Positions 63,338 to 64,000 of a stretch of 64,000 nucleotides of DNA are shown piece by piece. Under the pieces are notes generated by a model, which saw only the letters and a list, made by a program, of their open reading frames with translations, made no database searches and was not told the origin of the DNA. Source of the stretch: Desulfobulbus oralis. Its GTDB lineage: Bacteria; Desulfobacterota; Desulfobulbia; Desulfobulbales; Desulfobulbaceae. Positions within the stretch are counted from its first letter, which is position 1. Each line of letters begins with the position of its first letter. The stretch spans positions 2,083,501 through 2,147,500 of the forward strand of contig NZ_CP021255.1 in the NCBI RefSeq assembly GCF_002952055.1, given 5' to 3'. Made by a program: the position numbers and the translations under genes.

Positions 63338-64000
63338 TTATTTCTTCTGTCTCATCCATGTTTTCAGGTCATCGTTCTTGAGTCCTGACATAATTTCACG
63401 TCTATCCCTCCATATTGCTTTTTTTCTGATATTGATGCCTGCGGCATCGCAGATTCGCATGGCCTGGGCAGCCTCCTCTTCATTAATCACGCGGGTACCG
63501 CCGAAGCCGAATGGGCTGGCAAGAAGGATGCCCAGGTCTTCATAACTGGCATTATCTGTAACAATCCATATTGCCGCCTGGCGGGTCGCTTTATCGACCC
63601 GGGCCTGTTCAAGGACAGGCATGAGTCTGGCCAATTCGCGCTGTTGGGGTGATCGCCGTACGGTAAATCTGTCGCTGTCACCTGGAATGTCCTTTGGTCT
63701 GTTGGCGCAGGCGGCATCCGGCGATACGGTGTTCCATTCGTCCGTTGTGAGCAGAATCCGGCTCGCACTCGTGGTAACCATGTTTTGCGATGAAGTCTTT
63801 GCCGCAACGAAAAAGGTGCCAACCGGAATGTGCACGGTGAGCGGGTAGGGCACGCGCTTGCGTAAACGTACTGAAACCTTCATAATGCCGCTGCCGGTGG
63901 CCTGTACCTCGATCTTTTTTTCTGCAATGAGATCAACTATATCCCGGCCTTCGCGGATGTCCCTGAGGGCTTTCCGGGCTTCGCTTTCCTTTTGATGGCC
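63338..64000 (-). CDS. Conserved protein of unknown function (partial, 5' end outside window)
   Basis: At least 220 residues, open to the right edge; an internal ATG at 63883 is not the start because the frame continues upstream as IREGRDIVDLIAEKKIEVQA. Blocks include RVPYPLTVHIPVGTFFV, ACANRPKDIPGDSDRFTV, RQAAIWIVTDNASYEDLGIL and INEEEAAQAMRICDAAGINI. I recall proteins with ACANRPRDIPG and QAAVWIVTD motifs as uncharacterised. No enzyme motif is evident. It is the first visible gene of the right-edge cluster. Confidence 0.65.
   Translation of the reverse strand, partial: GHQKESEARKALRDIREGRDIVDLIAEKKIEVQATGSGIMKVSVRLRKRVPYPLTVHIPVGTFFVAAKTSSQNMVTTSASRILLTTDEWNTVSPDAACANRPKDIPGDSDRFTVRRSPQQRELARLMPVLEQARVDKATRQAAIWIVTDNASYEDLGILLASPFGFGGTRVINEEEAAQAMRICDAAGINIRKKAIWRDRREIMSGLKNDDLKTWMRQKK

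Overview
The window is a GC-rich, gene-dense chromosome segment from a Gram-negative sulfur-metabolising deltaproteobacterium, most likely a Desulfobulbaceae-type (Desulfobulbus-like) organism. This is inferred from two TauE/SafE-type exporters, a DUF169 protein, several sigma-54 regulators, lipoproteins and the core biosynthetic gene set; no rRNA or tRNA gene is present to test it. A few short AT-rich or mid-GC patches stand out as acquired DNA, one of them carrying a hydrolase gene that resembles epsilonproteobacterial (Campylobacter-like) sequence.

Layout. 1-3697 (minus): lysC, cimA, a helix-hairpin-helix protein and miaA, overlapping or nearly so. 4183-6620 (minus): leuA and creA behind a leucine-rich leader peptide and an intrinsic terminator, a textbook attenuator. 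6802-10495 (plus): a translationally coupled hydantoinase/oxoprolinase-like protein, a histone-deacetylase-like amidohydrolase and a GDSL lipoprotein. 10.5-15.2 kb: transposase debris, a YitT membrane protein, a VOC protein, an IS5 remnant, a catalase and an AT-rich patch with a broken small gene. 15.4-20.6 kb: a TauE-like exporter operon, divergent from a histidine kinase/NtrC-type regulator pair, with a good sigma-54 promoter facing the exporter. 20.7-25.3 kb: HtrA protease, VKOR/thioredoxin-like protein, thiol peroxidase and M24 peptidase. 25.3-26.9 kb: a tandem array of three intact and one partial copy of an unknown gene family, with visible mosaicism. 27.0-32.3 kb (minus): receiver - kinase - receiver - PEP/pyruvate-binding protein module. 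32.8-39.6 kb: purM, cobO-type adenosyltransferase, aminotransferase, metX-metW and a lipoprotein. 39.9-44.8 kb: DUF169, second TauE, a roughly 1-kb low-GC insertion bounded by ~89-bp direct repeats, a membrane protein and an MFS transporter.

45.6-52.9 kb appears to be a polar amino-acid ABC transporter operon split by about 4 kb of foreign DNA. That island holds a small membrane protein gene interrupted by an IS4-type element with a perfect 9-bp target duplication, a frameshifted L,D-transpeptidase, a HELSH putative metalloprotein and a low-GC membrane-anchored protein ending in an attC-like sequence. 53.0-60.4 kb is ordinary chromosome: an M48 protease with TPRs, nikR, a sigma-54-type activator with degenerate ATPase motifs, tadA, a nitroreductase, a DUF488 protein and uvrB. 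60.4-61.4 kb is an insertion-sequence graveyard (IS5 and IS630 remnants). The right edge (61.4-64.0 kb, minus) is an unrecognised cluster of secreted or lipoprotein genes, one badly decayed.

Functional threads: branched-chain and aspartate-family amino-acid synthesis (lysC, cimA, leuA, metX/metW); sulfur oxyanion or organosulfonate export (two TauE proteins, DUF169, a sigma-54 two-component system); oxidative and envelope stress (catalase, Tpx, VKOR-like, HtrA, M48); and repeated small acquisitions and decay. The best candidates for something not yet described are the degenerate sigma-54 activator, the tandem mosaic gene family, the kinase/PEP-binding module and the cassette-like island inside the ABC transporter operon.
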